A stretch of 64,000 nt of DNA from Numida meleagris (Eukaryota; Chordata; Aves; Galliformes; Numididae): positions 12,962,434 to 13,026,433 of the forward strand of contig NC_034409.1 in NCBI RefSeq assembly GCF_002078875.1, given 5' to 3'. The notes under the pieces were generated by a model. The model did no database searches. It saw only the letters and a list, made by a program, of their open reading frames with translations, and had not been told where the DNA came from. The position numbers and the translations under genes are program-made. This document shows, piece by piece, positions 53,920-64,000 of this stretch; positions within the stretch are counted from its first letter, which is position 1, and each line of letters opens with the position of its first letter.

Positions 53920-54579
53920 CTACAAGAAAGACACAGGGGAGATAAACAGTAACACATGTTAATGGCTCTTTGCATGGTGCTAACAGACAGAGTAATACAT
54001 CTACCATGTGTTTCATCATGGCAATATGCAATGCGAAAAGCCAAGAGTATGCCACAGAGCAATTAGAATTAATGCCAATGAAAACATTGGAGCTGGCCTT
54101 TGCTTGAGCCAAGGCTGACTTTGGCTCCGTGTACTTGCTATCATTATTCTTCATGAGACCAATACCAGAGGAATTATTTGCATTTTTAAAGGAGGGAGTT
54201 GGACTGCAGCTGCTGTAAATCAGTGTTACTCCATTAACTGATTTACATACATTATCGATCTAAAGGAAAATAAAATCTGAAGGAGAAATCTCGTGTTTTA
54301 ATTAGCAAAATAAAGCTGATAGAGAAAGGTGTTATCTTTTAGTAGACAGGCACATCTACTTGGAAAAAAGCAGATGAGCTTTTGTTTCATGAACTCTTCT
54401 GATCTGAAATAAAAGCAGCAACCTTCAACAGCTTTACCAGTATACACTCCTTTGAATTTTTTTTTGAATCAGCCTTTAATATATGGATGAATGTAAATGT
54501 CTTCCGTTAATCATCCTCTCTGGAATTCACTCCAGTTCATCATTAGATAAAAGAACTGTATTTTTTTAACGAAACTAAC

Positions 54580-54645
54580 AAAAAAAAAAAAAAAAAAAAA
54601 AAACCACAACACCCCCCCAACAACACCAAAACCACAACAATAATG
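54580..54645. repeat. A24 run followed by A/C-rich sequence
   Basis: 24 consecutive A (54580-54603), then about 40 bases made almost only of A and C, including a C7 run. On the RELN strand this is a G/T-rich tract followed by T24, about 660 bases upstream of exon A's acceptor. It may be a retroposon tail or simple slippage; no body was recognised. Confidence 0.9.
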
Positions 54646-55006
54646 ACATCAGACTTCTTCCCCCTCAGAGCCCCTCTGTAGTTTCCTACAAATCAGTGCA
54701 AACATGGTTGTTTGTTTAACACCCCCAGACACAAAGTCAGGTAGTCTTACTTGATGGATTGCTACACCTTTAATCCCAGCACATTAAACAATAAATGCTG
54801 AAACTATTATTTTGAATGCACTTATTAGAAGGAAATGCCTTTTTCCCAGTGACTTCAAATATTGAACCTTCAGCTCAGAGAATACTTACATGGGCTAAAA
54901 CATTACTAATAGGATCAGAGGAAGAGCAAATGGTAGCAGGTACCTCCATGCTCTAAAAGGTGACTGTTAGCTGTTGTGTTGCTCGGAAAGTTTATGGTGG
55001 TTGAAT

Positions 55007-55210
55007 TTGAGGAACAATTTCTTCTCAGAAAGAGTGGTGAGGCACTGGCGCAGGCTGCCCAGGGAGGTGGTGGAGTCACCATCCCTGGAGGTGTTCAAGA
55101 AAAGGGTGGATGTCGCACTGAGTGACATGCTCTAGAGCAGTCAGAGGCATGGGCTGGTGGTTGGACTAGATGATCCTAGTGGTCTTTCCAACCTTAATGA
55201 TTCTATGAAT
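55007..55210 (+). mobile_element. CR1 LINE 3' fragment
   Basis: GGCACTGGCGCAGGCTGCCC, AGGGAGGTGGTGGAGTCACC, CCAACCTTAATGATTCTATG and the surrounding blocks are in normal CR1 order on the plus strand. Its 3' end is about 1.1 kb on the transcript-upstream side of exon A. Confidence 0.94.
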
Positions 55211-55826
55211 CTGTGATTTCTTACATTTCCTTGCTGTAGTTCAAACAACAGATAAATAAGCCTTATCTTTGCCTCTCAGAATCCTCAACAGTTTTTGATG
55301 GCTGTTCTTATGAAATGCAAACCTAGCAGTTCCTCTTAAACCCTTGCTCTTAAAACCCTACTCTTAAACCCTTCCACAGTGAAGGAGTTTGCCCACAGAA
55401 GCCCTTCACTGCAGAGGCAGATGAACCTGCATGCACCACTCCTCCTGTGCCTCCCCAGAGGCTGCTAAAGCAGTGGGGAGGGGCTTTGTGAAGAAATCAC
55501 TGAGTGTTTTATAGATCAAATGCAACATCTGAAATCCCACTCGGGCTAGTGTGAGCCATAGCTCAGGTTATATATATTGTTTATTTGGGGGGCTATTAAA
55601 TTCTAAACCTGTTTCAGTTTAGGGGGAGAAATGAAGCCACAGTGAGTATAAATAATCTGTCCCAGGGGTGACAGGAGGGATGGGTGATGGCAGCGATGGC
55701 TGAACCTTTTACAAATGACCACAGCCTTCACATGCAGGCTTTTTCAGTTAGTTCACTACTGATGCATACATGAGGTATTCTATCATTCAGGCTGTTACAC
55801 AGCTCAGCTCGAATTCCCTACAAATG

Positions 55827-55925
55827 GAATCAAAGAATCATGGAATCATGGAATGATTTGGGTTGGAAGAGACTTAATAATCATCTAGTTCCAAGCGCCT
55901 GTCATGGGCAACTCCCATTGAGTTG
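55827..55925 (-). mobile_element. Short CR1 3' fragment
   Basis: Tail variants ATCAAAGAATCATGGAATCA, then TGGAATGATTTGGGTTGG and AAGAGACTTAATAATCATCT, then a degraded block. About 100 bases in the same sense as RELN. Confidence 0.9.
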
Positions 55926-58900
55926 GGATGGCCACAGAGAAGGCTCAAGATTCTCTGGGTGGGAGCCTCATTTCTGGAGAGTGGTGGTAGGGAAGCCCGG
56001 GCAGATGGAGTTTTACTGTTTCACCCTAGGTTATTGCAAGATAGCAGGTGCATATGGACTTTGACCATCTCTTGTAAGCCTATACTAATATTTTAAGCTT
56101 TTATTTGCCTTCCTTGACTAATTGGGGTGGAGGCATTGTCAAAGAAACCAGCTTGTCTTGTCCCCAGGAGTTTATCCCGAAAAGACATACAGAGACAGAT
56201 GTGTCCAAAAATACACTCAGGGACATGCCTTGCAGAATGGGTGGTATTTAGGCACTGTTTTGCTTTGCCAAGAGCGAAAGATGACAACTCTGTTTCTTTC
56301 CCAAAGCTATGGGTCTCGGACTTCTCTCTCTGAAATTTTGGCGATACTCAGTGACTTAGCAGTGTGGGACTAGCTCTCCAGGACCCATGTAGAGTGCCAG
56401 CTCACACATAGCAGCATCCCTGACTGCTTAATGGGAAATGGAGCCAGCTAAAGGCTCCATTTAAAAGCTAAAGGCAGGTTAATTAAATAACTGACATTTT
56501 GAGGAGAGAAACAGGAACAGCATTTCAGTCTGAAGCAGTCTCCCTTTCTCCAGAGCCAGCCAGATACAAGAGAAGACAAAGACTGCCCTACCCACATCCC
56601 ACAGCCAGGAACAGGCACACCAGCTTGGGAAATGTGACTGTTTTCCTTGGCAGCATCTTGTGAGTTAATGAATTCCCTAGGTTTCAAGGCAGTAGACTGC
56701 AAAAATGCGTCTAATACATCAAACACGTACAACATCTGTGGAGAATTTCTTTTCCCTTTGATTTACAGTTTATAAAAAGAACAACTAGGCAGTGACTAGA
56801 ATAAATTCTAAACAATGAAAAAAACCTCATTCAGAATTTTTAAAGACAAAAAAGTCAATGAATTGCAGAGAGAATACTCAGCATTCTGTGTTATCGTTGT
56901 ATCAGTATTTTAGCATTATATTTTATTAATAATTTATCATGGTAATTTCTACAGTAAAAAACTACCACTCCTTATCTGTTGGACTGCTACTGGGTATGTC
57001 AACTCCACTTTGGAGTTCAATGTTGTTAGAACATTTCATGAAAATGAAGTATTAATGCTTCAAAGAAAGACAGAGATGCTTAAAAAACCTTAATCTAACT
57101 GACTGAGACTTAAAACCAAAAGATTCATGCTGAAAAGGGGAACATGAAAACAACAAACCATAAAAATGTAGAAGATAGAGCAATGCAATTGATACCAAGA
57201 ATTTATTTTAAAAAGGAAAAAAAAAAAGAAAAATGGTGCTATTTCCTCTTCTGGCTATCAGCTTTCTTGTAGCACCCTGCTATGGAAAGCAGCACTTCCC
57301 TTCTCCTTCATTCCCCCTCCAACCAGGCAAGCTGCTTCCCAGGCTGAATGCAAGGCCCAAAACAAATCTAAGGACAAATGTGAAACAAGGTTCTTCCATT
57401 AAAAAAACAAACTGAGACAACCCTGGTTATATAGCAGCTCTCAGAACAAATGTGTGTCTTGCATGTACCTCAGAGCATGCCTTATGTTAAGGTATTTGGC
57501 TCAGATCCACATTGTCCTATGGACCTCTCTCGCCACGTCTTGTTGGCCAGTGCTGCCAAATCCATTCAAGTCTGGTATTTAAAAAAGTAATAATCTTAAG
57601 GTAACATTTTAAGATCTGTCTGTATAAAACTCTCTAAAACCTTTTGGAAATAACCAAATGTTGCCAGGTCACTTAATACCGAAATGTTCAAAGGCTTGTT
57701 ACTGTCATATATCCACAGGTCTGAAGCGTGCTACATGCAAAGACACCATTAGCATCTCTTGGAAAGCCTTTTCCCTTGTTTTTCTGGTGTACATTCATCA
57801 TACTGAGGTGTTCCAGGCACCTGCACTTTCCAGGTACTCCTTCCCCTAAAATTTCTGAGTCTTTAGGAGTCCCAGTAAATTCATTCCAGTCCCAGACATG
57901 TTTTGCACCTGTGAACAACACTGCTGGGAGAGGAACTAGACGTGCCCTCTCAAGGTTTAACTCAGCAGCTGTTTTTATTGTGTAAATTTTCAAAAATATG
58001 CTTAGCACTATTCAACCCACTCTTTAGAGTCACTGAATGAAAAAGCCTCTATGTGAAGAGGTAGATCAAATACAAGGAATCCAGACATGGAGAAAACTTT
58101 TTGAATGGAGAATCTTATGTGAAGTCAGATGACGAGTTCATTGCTTCAATCTTTGCATGTGAAAAATTGTTCTTCTGGTAATCAGTCACTAGTAGAGTGT
58201 TGGTGCTAATTCAGGGAATTATTATGCGTCTTTCATAAGGTGGTATGCAGGAAGGTGAACAAGATATGGAGACGCTGTTTTAGTGGCCAATAGACATCCG
58301 AGCACAAGGGCAGTTCCTCAGTTCTTGACAACTTTAACCTTGGTGTGAGCCTTTCCCAAAAGAGGAGGGAAAGAGGATAGGAACTGTTCTCTCAGTTGTA
58401 TCTCTGGAAACAAAAGACAGTCTTTTCTTCTGGCAGGGCTTGGGAAGCATCCAATGGTGCAGACAAATGCAGTAAAATTAACATTCTTTTCTGCTTCCTA
58501 AATCTGAGAAATGTGTATTCATAATAATTCTGACTTACATGTTGTAACTACATAAGGTTTCTTATTTAGAAAGCAGTTTCCTAAACTAATAATTTACACA
58601 AGTATCTCATCTGCATGTCAAAGTCCTCAGCTTAACATCCATGGTAAGTCTCAACAGGATTTCCTGCACTGAACCAGTGGTAGGTAGCCAGCTATTTCTT
58701 ATTTGTTGTAAGAACTGAGGTAGCAGAGAGGGTTAATGTTAAATACAGGTGTAAGATGAATGACTACAATTTGATTTTGCTCCCTCTAAATTGATTATCT
58801 GCTACACATTTCCATTTTCAAAGTAATGCATAAGGGTGACAGTAAAATGCCAAACATAAAATATTTATGAAATACCAAGAAAATAATGCTTTAAGTGCCA

Positions 58901-59017
58901 AGTCACTCCAGGATCTTTGGGAAAGTAATAATTCCTGATTTGTAGATAATAAAAATAGACATCTTCAAATGATATTTCATAATACAAAGGAAGGACCCGT
59001 GCCTGCAGGACAGGTCC

Positions 59018-59134
59018 TTAGGACACCCCTGGGCAATCTGATCTAGTGGCTGGCAACCCTCCCCATGGCAGGGGGGTTGGAGCTCAAAGACCTTAAAGGT
59101 CCCTTCCTACCTAAGCCATTCTGTGATTCTATGA
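59018..59134 (+). mobile_element. Short CR1 3' fragment
   Basis: GGGCAATCTGATCTAGTGGC, CATGGCAGGGGGGTTGGAGC and CTTAAAGGTCCCTTCCTACC, then AAGCCATTCTGTGATTCTAT. This is the last ~115 bases of CR1 on the plus strand. Confidence 0.93.
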
Positions 59135-59151
59135 CACCTCAGAATCAGGCT

Positions 59152-59178
59152 CCTCCAGAACCAGGCTCCTTCTGGAGG
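59152..59178. repeat. 9-base inverted repeat beside a CR1 tail
   Basis: CCTCCAGAA at 59152-59160 pairs with TTCTGGAGG at 59170-59178. CAGGCTCCT also occurs twice here as a direct repeat (about 59147 and 59162). It lies just past the CR1 copy ending at 59134. Confidence 0.85.
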
Positions 59179-59635
59179 TCAAGGGAGAGCCCCGCACCTC
59201 TCCCCATCATTTGGGAGCAAAAGAGGCTGTGCAGCAGCTGAGCAGCGAGCTGTCAAACCTGAATTCACAGCCGTCTAAGTGCAGGCCCTACGGAAATTTT
59301 TAGGCTAGAATCTGTGTACTGAATGTATACAGGCACTGAGTCCACTTCACAGCTGCCGGAGCTGCAGATTTCAGACTATGTTTCCAGAGCCAGGCACCTC
59401 CCTTTCTCCTAATGTCTGTTTGGATGTTTAAAGGACCTTTCTGATCCTTACCTGCAAAACACACATAAAAACAAAATATGTGTTTTCCCCAAATGCTCTA
59501 GCAAGCGAAGCAATGGGTTATTTTTAGTTGCTGGAAGAATATTTCAGCGATGTCTTTAAACTATTCTGAAACCCTTTCAGGATTCTGAAGTAAGTTCTAA
59601 AGCTCTGTGTAGAAGAATAGGTAGGAAGAAAATCA

Positions 59636-59662
59636 AATATATATATATGTACTTATATGCAT
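59636..59662. repeat. Short AT dinucleotide tract
   Basis: About seven AT units followed by GTACTTATATGCATG. A simple repeat. Confidence 0.8.
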
Positions 59663-59797
59663 GTGTTTAAGAAAACCATCAGCAGTTTGCACTTAAAAGG
59701 ATGACTGGGAGTAAAGAATTACCTGGAGTTGGCAACTATCCCGTTGTTTCTAAAAGATGAATACACATACGCAATTATGAGCTCATTCTGTGACCCG

Positions 59798-59822
59798 TAC
59801 AGAAGGCAAGCAGCCTTCTGTA
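59798..59822. repeat. 10-base inverted repeat, 5-base loop
   Basis: TACAGAAGGC at 59798-59807 pairs with GCCTTCTGTA at 59813-59822 around AAGCA. A G-T and a C-G pair could extend the stem by two. Confidence 0.9.
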
Positions 59823-61222
59823 TGCAGCTGAACTACCCACACAAGTCCCTTGAAAGTGAGTAATGGTGCAGAATCTGGCCCTAAGTGAGCTGTGCTCACC
59901 GAGCTAAAAGATGAAGTTGCCGATTGATTTTTTTTGATTGATTTCATTCTGCTTCACAGGAAAAACACATCTTGTTTGATAGCAACAGACTGCTAAAGCA
60001 CTTGGTGGCCCCTGTGATCAGTTAAGGGTCAGGGTGATTTGATAAATTATTAAAGAGCACAAAGAAAGAAAAGATCATGAGCTATGGTCTTCCACCAGTA
60101 ATATATTGCCTTCATCTTTCTTGAAGTCATGCACGTATTTAACTATTATTATTACTGCTTCATCATTAAATAATGGATTGTTTCATCCTATGCAATGCTG
60201 GGGAAAATACCATCCACAAAGTAGAAAAAGAATGAATAACCATATCACAACTTTATAAAGGCTGTCAATAAAATCCTAAACTCCTTTTGTGGTCAGGAGC
60301 CAAGTGGAGCCTGAATGCAGTGAACTGACCCCCCTGGGGCTCTGCTGTGCTGAGCAACTGGGGATGGAAGTATTTATTTTACAAAATTTTGAATGTATTT
60401 TCTTTGTAGTCCTGAAAACAACAATTTTCTGCAAGTTCACATTTGAATTACTTTCACAATTTGGGATCCAGGTCAGGATGATTTAGATGCCAGCAAGCAT
60501 AGTGCTTTATGTTCATGTTTTTTGAGTACTTCTCAAAGGGAGCACTTCACTTATCATGCAAGTTTGCAGGAATTAGCCTCTAATATACAGATTTACAAAA
60601 TTTGCTCTGAAAGGGAGATTTTTTTTTTTGCTTAATCTTTCTTTTAATGTTCTATTTTTAAGAGATTGTTAATCAAAACTTTTGAGCAGCCTTTTGTTAG
60701 AAGCCACTTAAGGGTATAATTTCATCTCTGGGATTTATGAGCGCCAGTCTCATTAAACCTAACTGAGGTTACACATATGGAAATTCTGGTGCATGGGGAG
60801 GAGAATATCCCCTTTCATTTGCATAATTCCCCAGGAGGCTGAATGAGTCCCTTGTGTAGCAATGGGCTGCGAGAAAGCAAGGGTGGAGGTGCAGCCTCTG
60901 GGTGGGTCTGGGTGGTGTTAGAGGGGGGGAAGAGGGCAATTTACAGCTGAAGCCCAAGTGTTCCACAGAGACCAACACGGGACTAAGTGCTCCAAGGCAA
61001 GTAGATTTAGTAACAGTAAACAGGGACCAGCAGTAGTATAAATAGAAAATGCTAATAAGCTTCTGTGTTGCTGAAATATAGAAGAAAAACCTCTTCTCAA
61101 AGGCTTGAGCCAAAATCTATTTTAAATGTTCACTAACAGCTCTAGCACGTTTTATAATAGTAACTTTTGTATTTTTCTTTATAGAAACTGTTAGGCTGAT
61201 ACCTTCATCCCGTACTAGCTTT

Positions 61223-61777
61223 TCAAAGGTCTATTTTAGCAGTGCATTCCAGCTTACCCTCTTGCAGAAGAGCAGCTGTCCCTGCTTTGCACCTGCTCTT
61301 TTTTTCATCTCTTTTTGTGTTTGGTTGGTGAGTGTCCCATCCATACAGGCAACTCCTGTACAACTTCCCACAACTACTGCATTGCTCTGAATCTTTCCAC
61401 TCCACAAACCTCAGTACATGTCCCAGGAGCCATCGGACACAGTGCTGGATTGGGTTTGTGTCAGTGACTGATGTGACAAGGGACCACTGTGCTGAAGTGT
61501 CATACATTGCTCCCACCAGGCTCATTCCCAGGGCTGTGTGACAATTCATGAAGGCAGCACTGGAGATACTGAAAATGCTCTAAATTTGCCCTAGTAGTAA
61601 TGAAACTGCAAACTGATAGAACCACCCTGACCTTCTTACAAAGAGCCCCACACTGACCAGACCTTCCCACTTCATGGCCAAGGTAACATCCAATGGAACA
61701 TCGCTGTGCAACAGCAAGATGACAGCTACACACCTCAATACCAATGTAACCGCCCAACATTCATTTATAACATGCAT
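61223..61777 (-). other. Unidentified segment with overlapping open frames on the minus strand
   Basis: About 550 bases whose minus strand is open in two or more frames: 61223-61549 (108 codons), 61500-61760 (86 codons) and 61580-61777 (65 codons, Leu/Val-rich). Base composition is richer in GC than the surrounding intron. I recognise no domain. Possibilities are an old retropseudogene or untranslated-region copy, a piece of an endogenous retroelement or LTR, or chance. The frame change near 61500 argues against an intact gene. I do not assign a function. Confidence 0.3.
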
Positions 61778-62536
61778 AAATTCTGGTTATGTCTACAATG
61801 CAGTAATCCTTAACAAAGCATTATCTTCCAGAAAAAAAATCTTCACATCGGAGTCCCGCTGTGCTAGGCCAAGTGATTTCCATAGGACAACACCCAATCT
61901 CTGGCTGTACTGTTGATGGTGACACATCCCGATGTCCTGGTTGTTTTTCCATAGCCTAGTGTGACTAATTGGGATAATGGCTTCAAGGTTTTAGCTACAA
62001 AACCCTAAGACTCTTTTTAATTTATTTTTAATGAATTTAATAGTTGCTAGCAGCAGTTTGCCTTGTAATGCATTTCCTCCTTTTTGATCCTTTGCCTGTA
62101 GACATCTTCTGCATGTGCCCACATTACCGTCACTGTCTCAGTCACTGAAGGGTGCACTCAGTGTCTGTATCTTCTTTGCACTGTCCCTAATTATACTTTC
62201 TATCTCTGTTATTGACATAAGCAGTGAACTCTGATGTTTAAAATTGATAGTTTCCTCCAAAGCAAATTATATCAGTCAAACCAATCAATAAGGATGCCTT
62301 CATAATGAACCCACAGGGACCTCCATGGAAATTGTTCTCCAGATGGAGAATTTATCATTTGCAGACACCATTTCTTGCTTTGCAGTGATGCTATTATGCA
62401 AATTGTTTTCTTCTATTCCACAATTCCTTATCCAGATATCTGAAAGTGAACCTGTAAGTATGAATTGTGCACAGGAACCCCGATATGTCCCTCACCAGTG
62501 AGAGACTCTCCAGGTTCCCCATCTCCATAAACAATT

Positions 62537-62782
62537 TTAAACTAAAAGATAGGAGATTTAGGTAAGATGTTAGGAGGAAATTCTTTACTCAGAGGGCAGT
62601 GAGGCCCTGGCACAGCTGCCCAGAGAAGCTGTGGGTGCCCCATCCCTGAAGGCACTCAAGGCTGTGTTGGATGGGGCCCTGTGCAGCCTGAGCTGGTGGG
62701 GGGCAGCCAGCCCATGGCAGGGGGTTGAGACTTAGTAGGCTTTAAGGCCCTTCCCAACCCAAACCATTCCATGATTCTATGA
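62537..62782 (+). mobile_element. CR1 LINE 3' fragment
   Basis: About 245 bases: AGGTAAGATGTTAGGAGGAA, ATTCTTTACTCAGAGGGCAG, GCACTCAAGGCTGTGTTGGA and a terminal CCATGATTCTATGAC. It resembles the family of the 50277-50632 copy more than that of 49070. Confidence 0.94.
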
Positions 62783-63525
62783 CTCCCTCTGGGCTTGCAG
62801 CTCAGCAAGGACTGTGTGCTGGAGCTACACATCCACATGGGAAGAGCTGGCTACAACCACAGAATAATATGGTTTTATCTTGTTATGCATAAAAACCAAC
62901 AGCCACTACAGTATCTACAGTGTGTAAATACCAGCCATAGTGTCTGCAGCACTCTGTGAAGAGCAGGACTTGCTGGGAGCCAAATGAGTCAACAAATGCA
63001 CTTCACTGAGTAGTTCAGCAATGACACAAGAGATGGTTTTGTGGGTTGTGTGAATGAATTCAGTGAAAATTGCCAATCTCCAGGAGTTCTTTCTTTGAAA
63101 TTATGCTGAGATTCAGCACCACTGGCTAAAAGCTACCACTATCAATGCCCAGATCACATTAACCACGGATGGAAGTACAGTTCTGCCCACTGAGTGCACA
63201 CTCCAAAAACATTCTGACACTAGCCAAAACCTGCTGGGTTCACCTCTATATAATGACAAATCTATTAGAGCCACAGCTTTGAGCAGCAAGCAAGGTGTCC
63301 CCTCCATGCTGGGGATGCTTGGGAATAGAAATCGAAAACATCAGACTGTACCAGAGCACATGCATTTCTGCAGTCTGCAGCCCTCCTGGCTGAGCAGTGT
63401 CACCTCACTGCTACCAGGCCAGTGCATGGGGGGAACATCTTTTGACAGGAGCAGAAATGTTGACACACAGCTGCTCTCTAAGGCAGAAGGTTGAAAGTCG
63501 AAGTGCTTTCTTGTTAGATACTTAT

Positions 63526-63818
63526 CATAGAATCATAGAATCATTAAGGATAGAAAAGACCACTAAATCATCCAGTCCAACCATCAATCCATCCCACCAT
63601 GCCCACTAACCCATGTCCCTCAGTTACACATCTCCACATTTCTAGAACACCTCCAGAGATGGTGACTCCACCACCTCCCTGGGCAGCCTGTGCCAGTGCC
63701 TTGCCACTTTCTGAGAAGAAATTTTTCCAGTTATTCAACCTGAACCTCTCCTAGCACAACTTAAGGCCATCACCTCTCATCCCATCACTGTTACCTAGAG
63801 AAGAGGCCAACCCCCACC
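63526..63818 (-). mobile_element. CR1 LINE 3' fragment
   Basis: About 290 bases inverted: two tail units CATAGAATCATAGAATC, then ACCACTAAATCATCCAGTCC, CACCTCCCTGGGCAGCCTGT and an AAGGCCATCACCTCTCATCC block. Similar to the 39665 and 55007 copies read from the other strand. Frames are broken. Confidence 0.93.
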
Positions 63819-64000
63819 TTCTTCTCCCACTTTCTTTCACCACTAGAAGTATCAGCTACAGTTTTCAGACTTCTGTGGTATTTTTAGAAATAAAGAAAAG
63901 ATCAGTCTAAGAACACCCAAATAGTTGTTTAGGTTCTTTATGCATCTTTAACATCTTTTTCTATGTTGATTACAGGACAAAACAGAAAACTGAAACTGGA

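Larger units (their letters stand above)
53920..64000 (-). other. RELN: RELN intron before exon A (partial)
   Basis: Sequence upstream of exon A in transcript terms, beyond acceptor ctttcttgtag. It holds five CR1 fragments, the A24 run at 54580 and the unidentified open segment at 61223-61777. I looked for a preceding exon ending in a reeler-domain GFG-type motif next to a donor and did not find one. The gene start is therefore probably outside the window. Confidence 0.8.

Noticed and set aside
53750..54154. 134-codon minus-strand frame as a stand-alone protein
   Set aside because: Only 53784-53919 is RELN exon. The N-terminal part lies before a clear acceptor and has no similarity.
13427..63818. 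Orientation bias of CR1 copies relative to RELN
   Set aside because: I count about ten in the sense and eight in the antisense direction, which is not a meaningful bias.
53920..64000. Search for the earlier RELN exon (first half of the reeler domain) and signal peptide
   Set aside because: I looked for a GFG-type ending beside a donor and for a signal-peptide frame on the minus strand and found nothing convincing. The gene start is probably outside the window.
1..64000. CRISPR array, operon, tRNA or rRNA genes
   Set aside because: The sequence is a vertebrate intron region. The only regularly spaced repeats are CR1 tails and simple repeats, and no RNA gene was recognised.

Overview
The window is vertebrate, almost certainly avian, genomic DNA. 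It holds one recognisable gene, reelin (RELN), read on the minus strand. Five short coding exons account for about 416 bases. Everything else is intron sequence with dispersed repeats. The bird assignment rests on at least 18 truncated CR1 LINE fragments with the typical avian 3' end (the GGTTGGAAGGGACC-like core next to copies of an ATTCTATG tail), and on the vertebrate split-gene structure. I cannot name the species; a galliform is plausible.

Transcription runs from high to low coordinates. The exons are A 53784-53919, B 21037-21107, C 11820-11852, D 10748-10826 and E 3860-3956. Each is bounded by AG and GT on the minus strand. All four junctions join in frame and give a continuous reelin N-terminal segment: the second half of the reelin (reeler) domain, a short linker, and the start of the region before reelin repeat 1. 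By recall of the human protein this is about residues 113-251. I found neither the signal-peptide and first reeler-half exons (expected above 53919) nor the exon after E (expected below 3860), so both probably lie outside the window.

Layout: 1-3859 is the intron after exon E with no recognised repeat. 3957-10747 is a 6.8 kb intron, 10827-11819 a 1.0 kb intron and 11853-21036 a 9.2 kb intron with one CR1. 21108-53783 is a 32.7 kb intron carrying most of the CR1 copies, several perfect short inverted repeats and homopolymer runs. 53920-64000 is the start of another large intron with five CR1 copies, an A24 run and an unidentified stretch with overlapping open frames near 61.2-61.8 kb.

I see no bacterial-type operon, CRISPR array, RNA gene, promoter or intact mobile element. 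The items most worth following are the 33-base frame-neutral microexon C, the 15-base perfect inverted repeat at 38677-38710, and the unexplained open segment at 61223-61777. All calls come from reading the sequence and from recalled family knowledge; no alignment was run.
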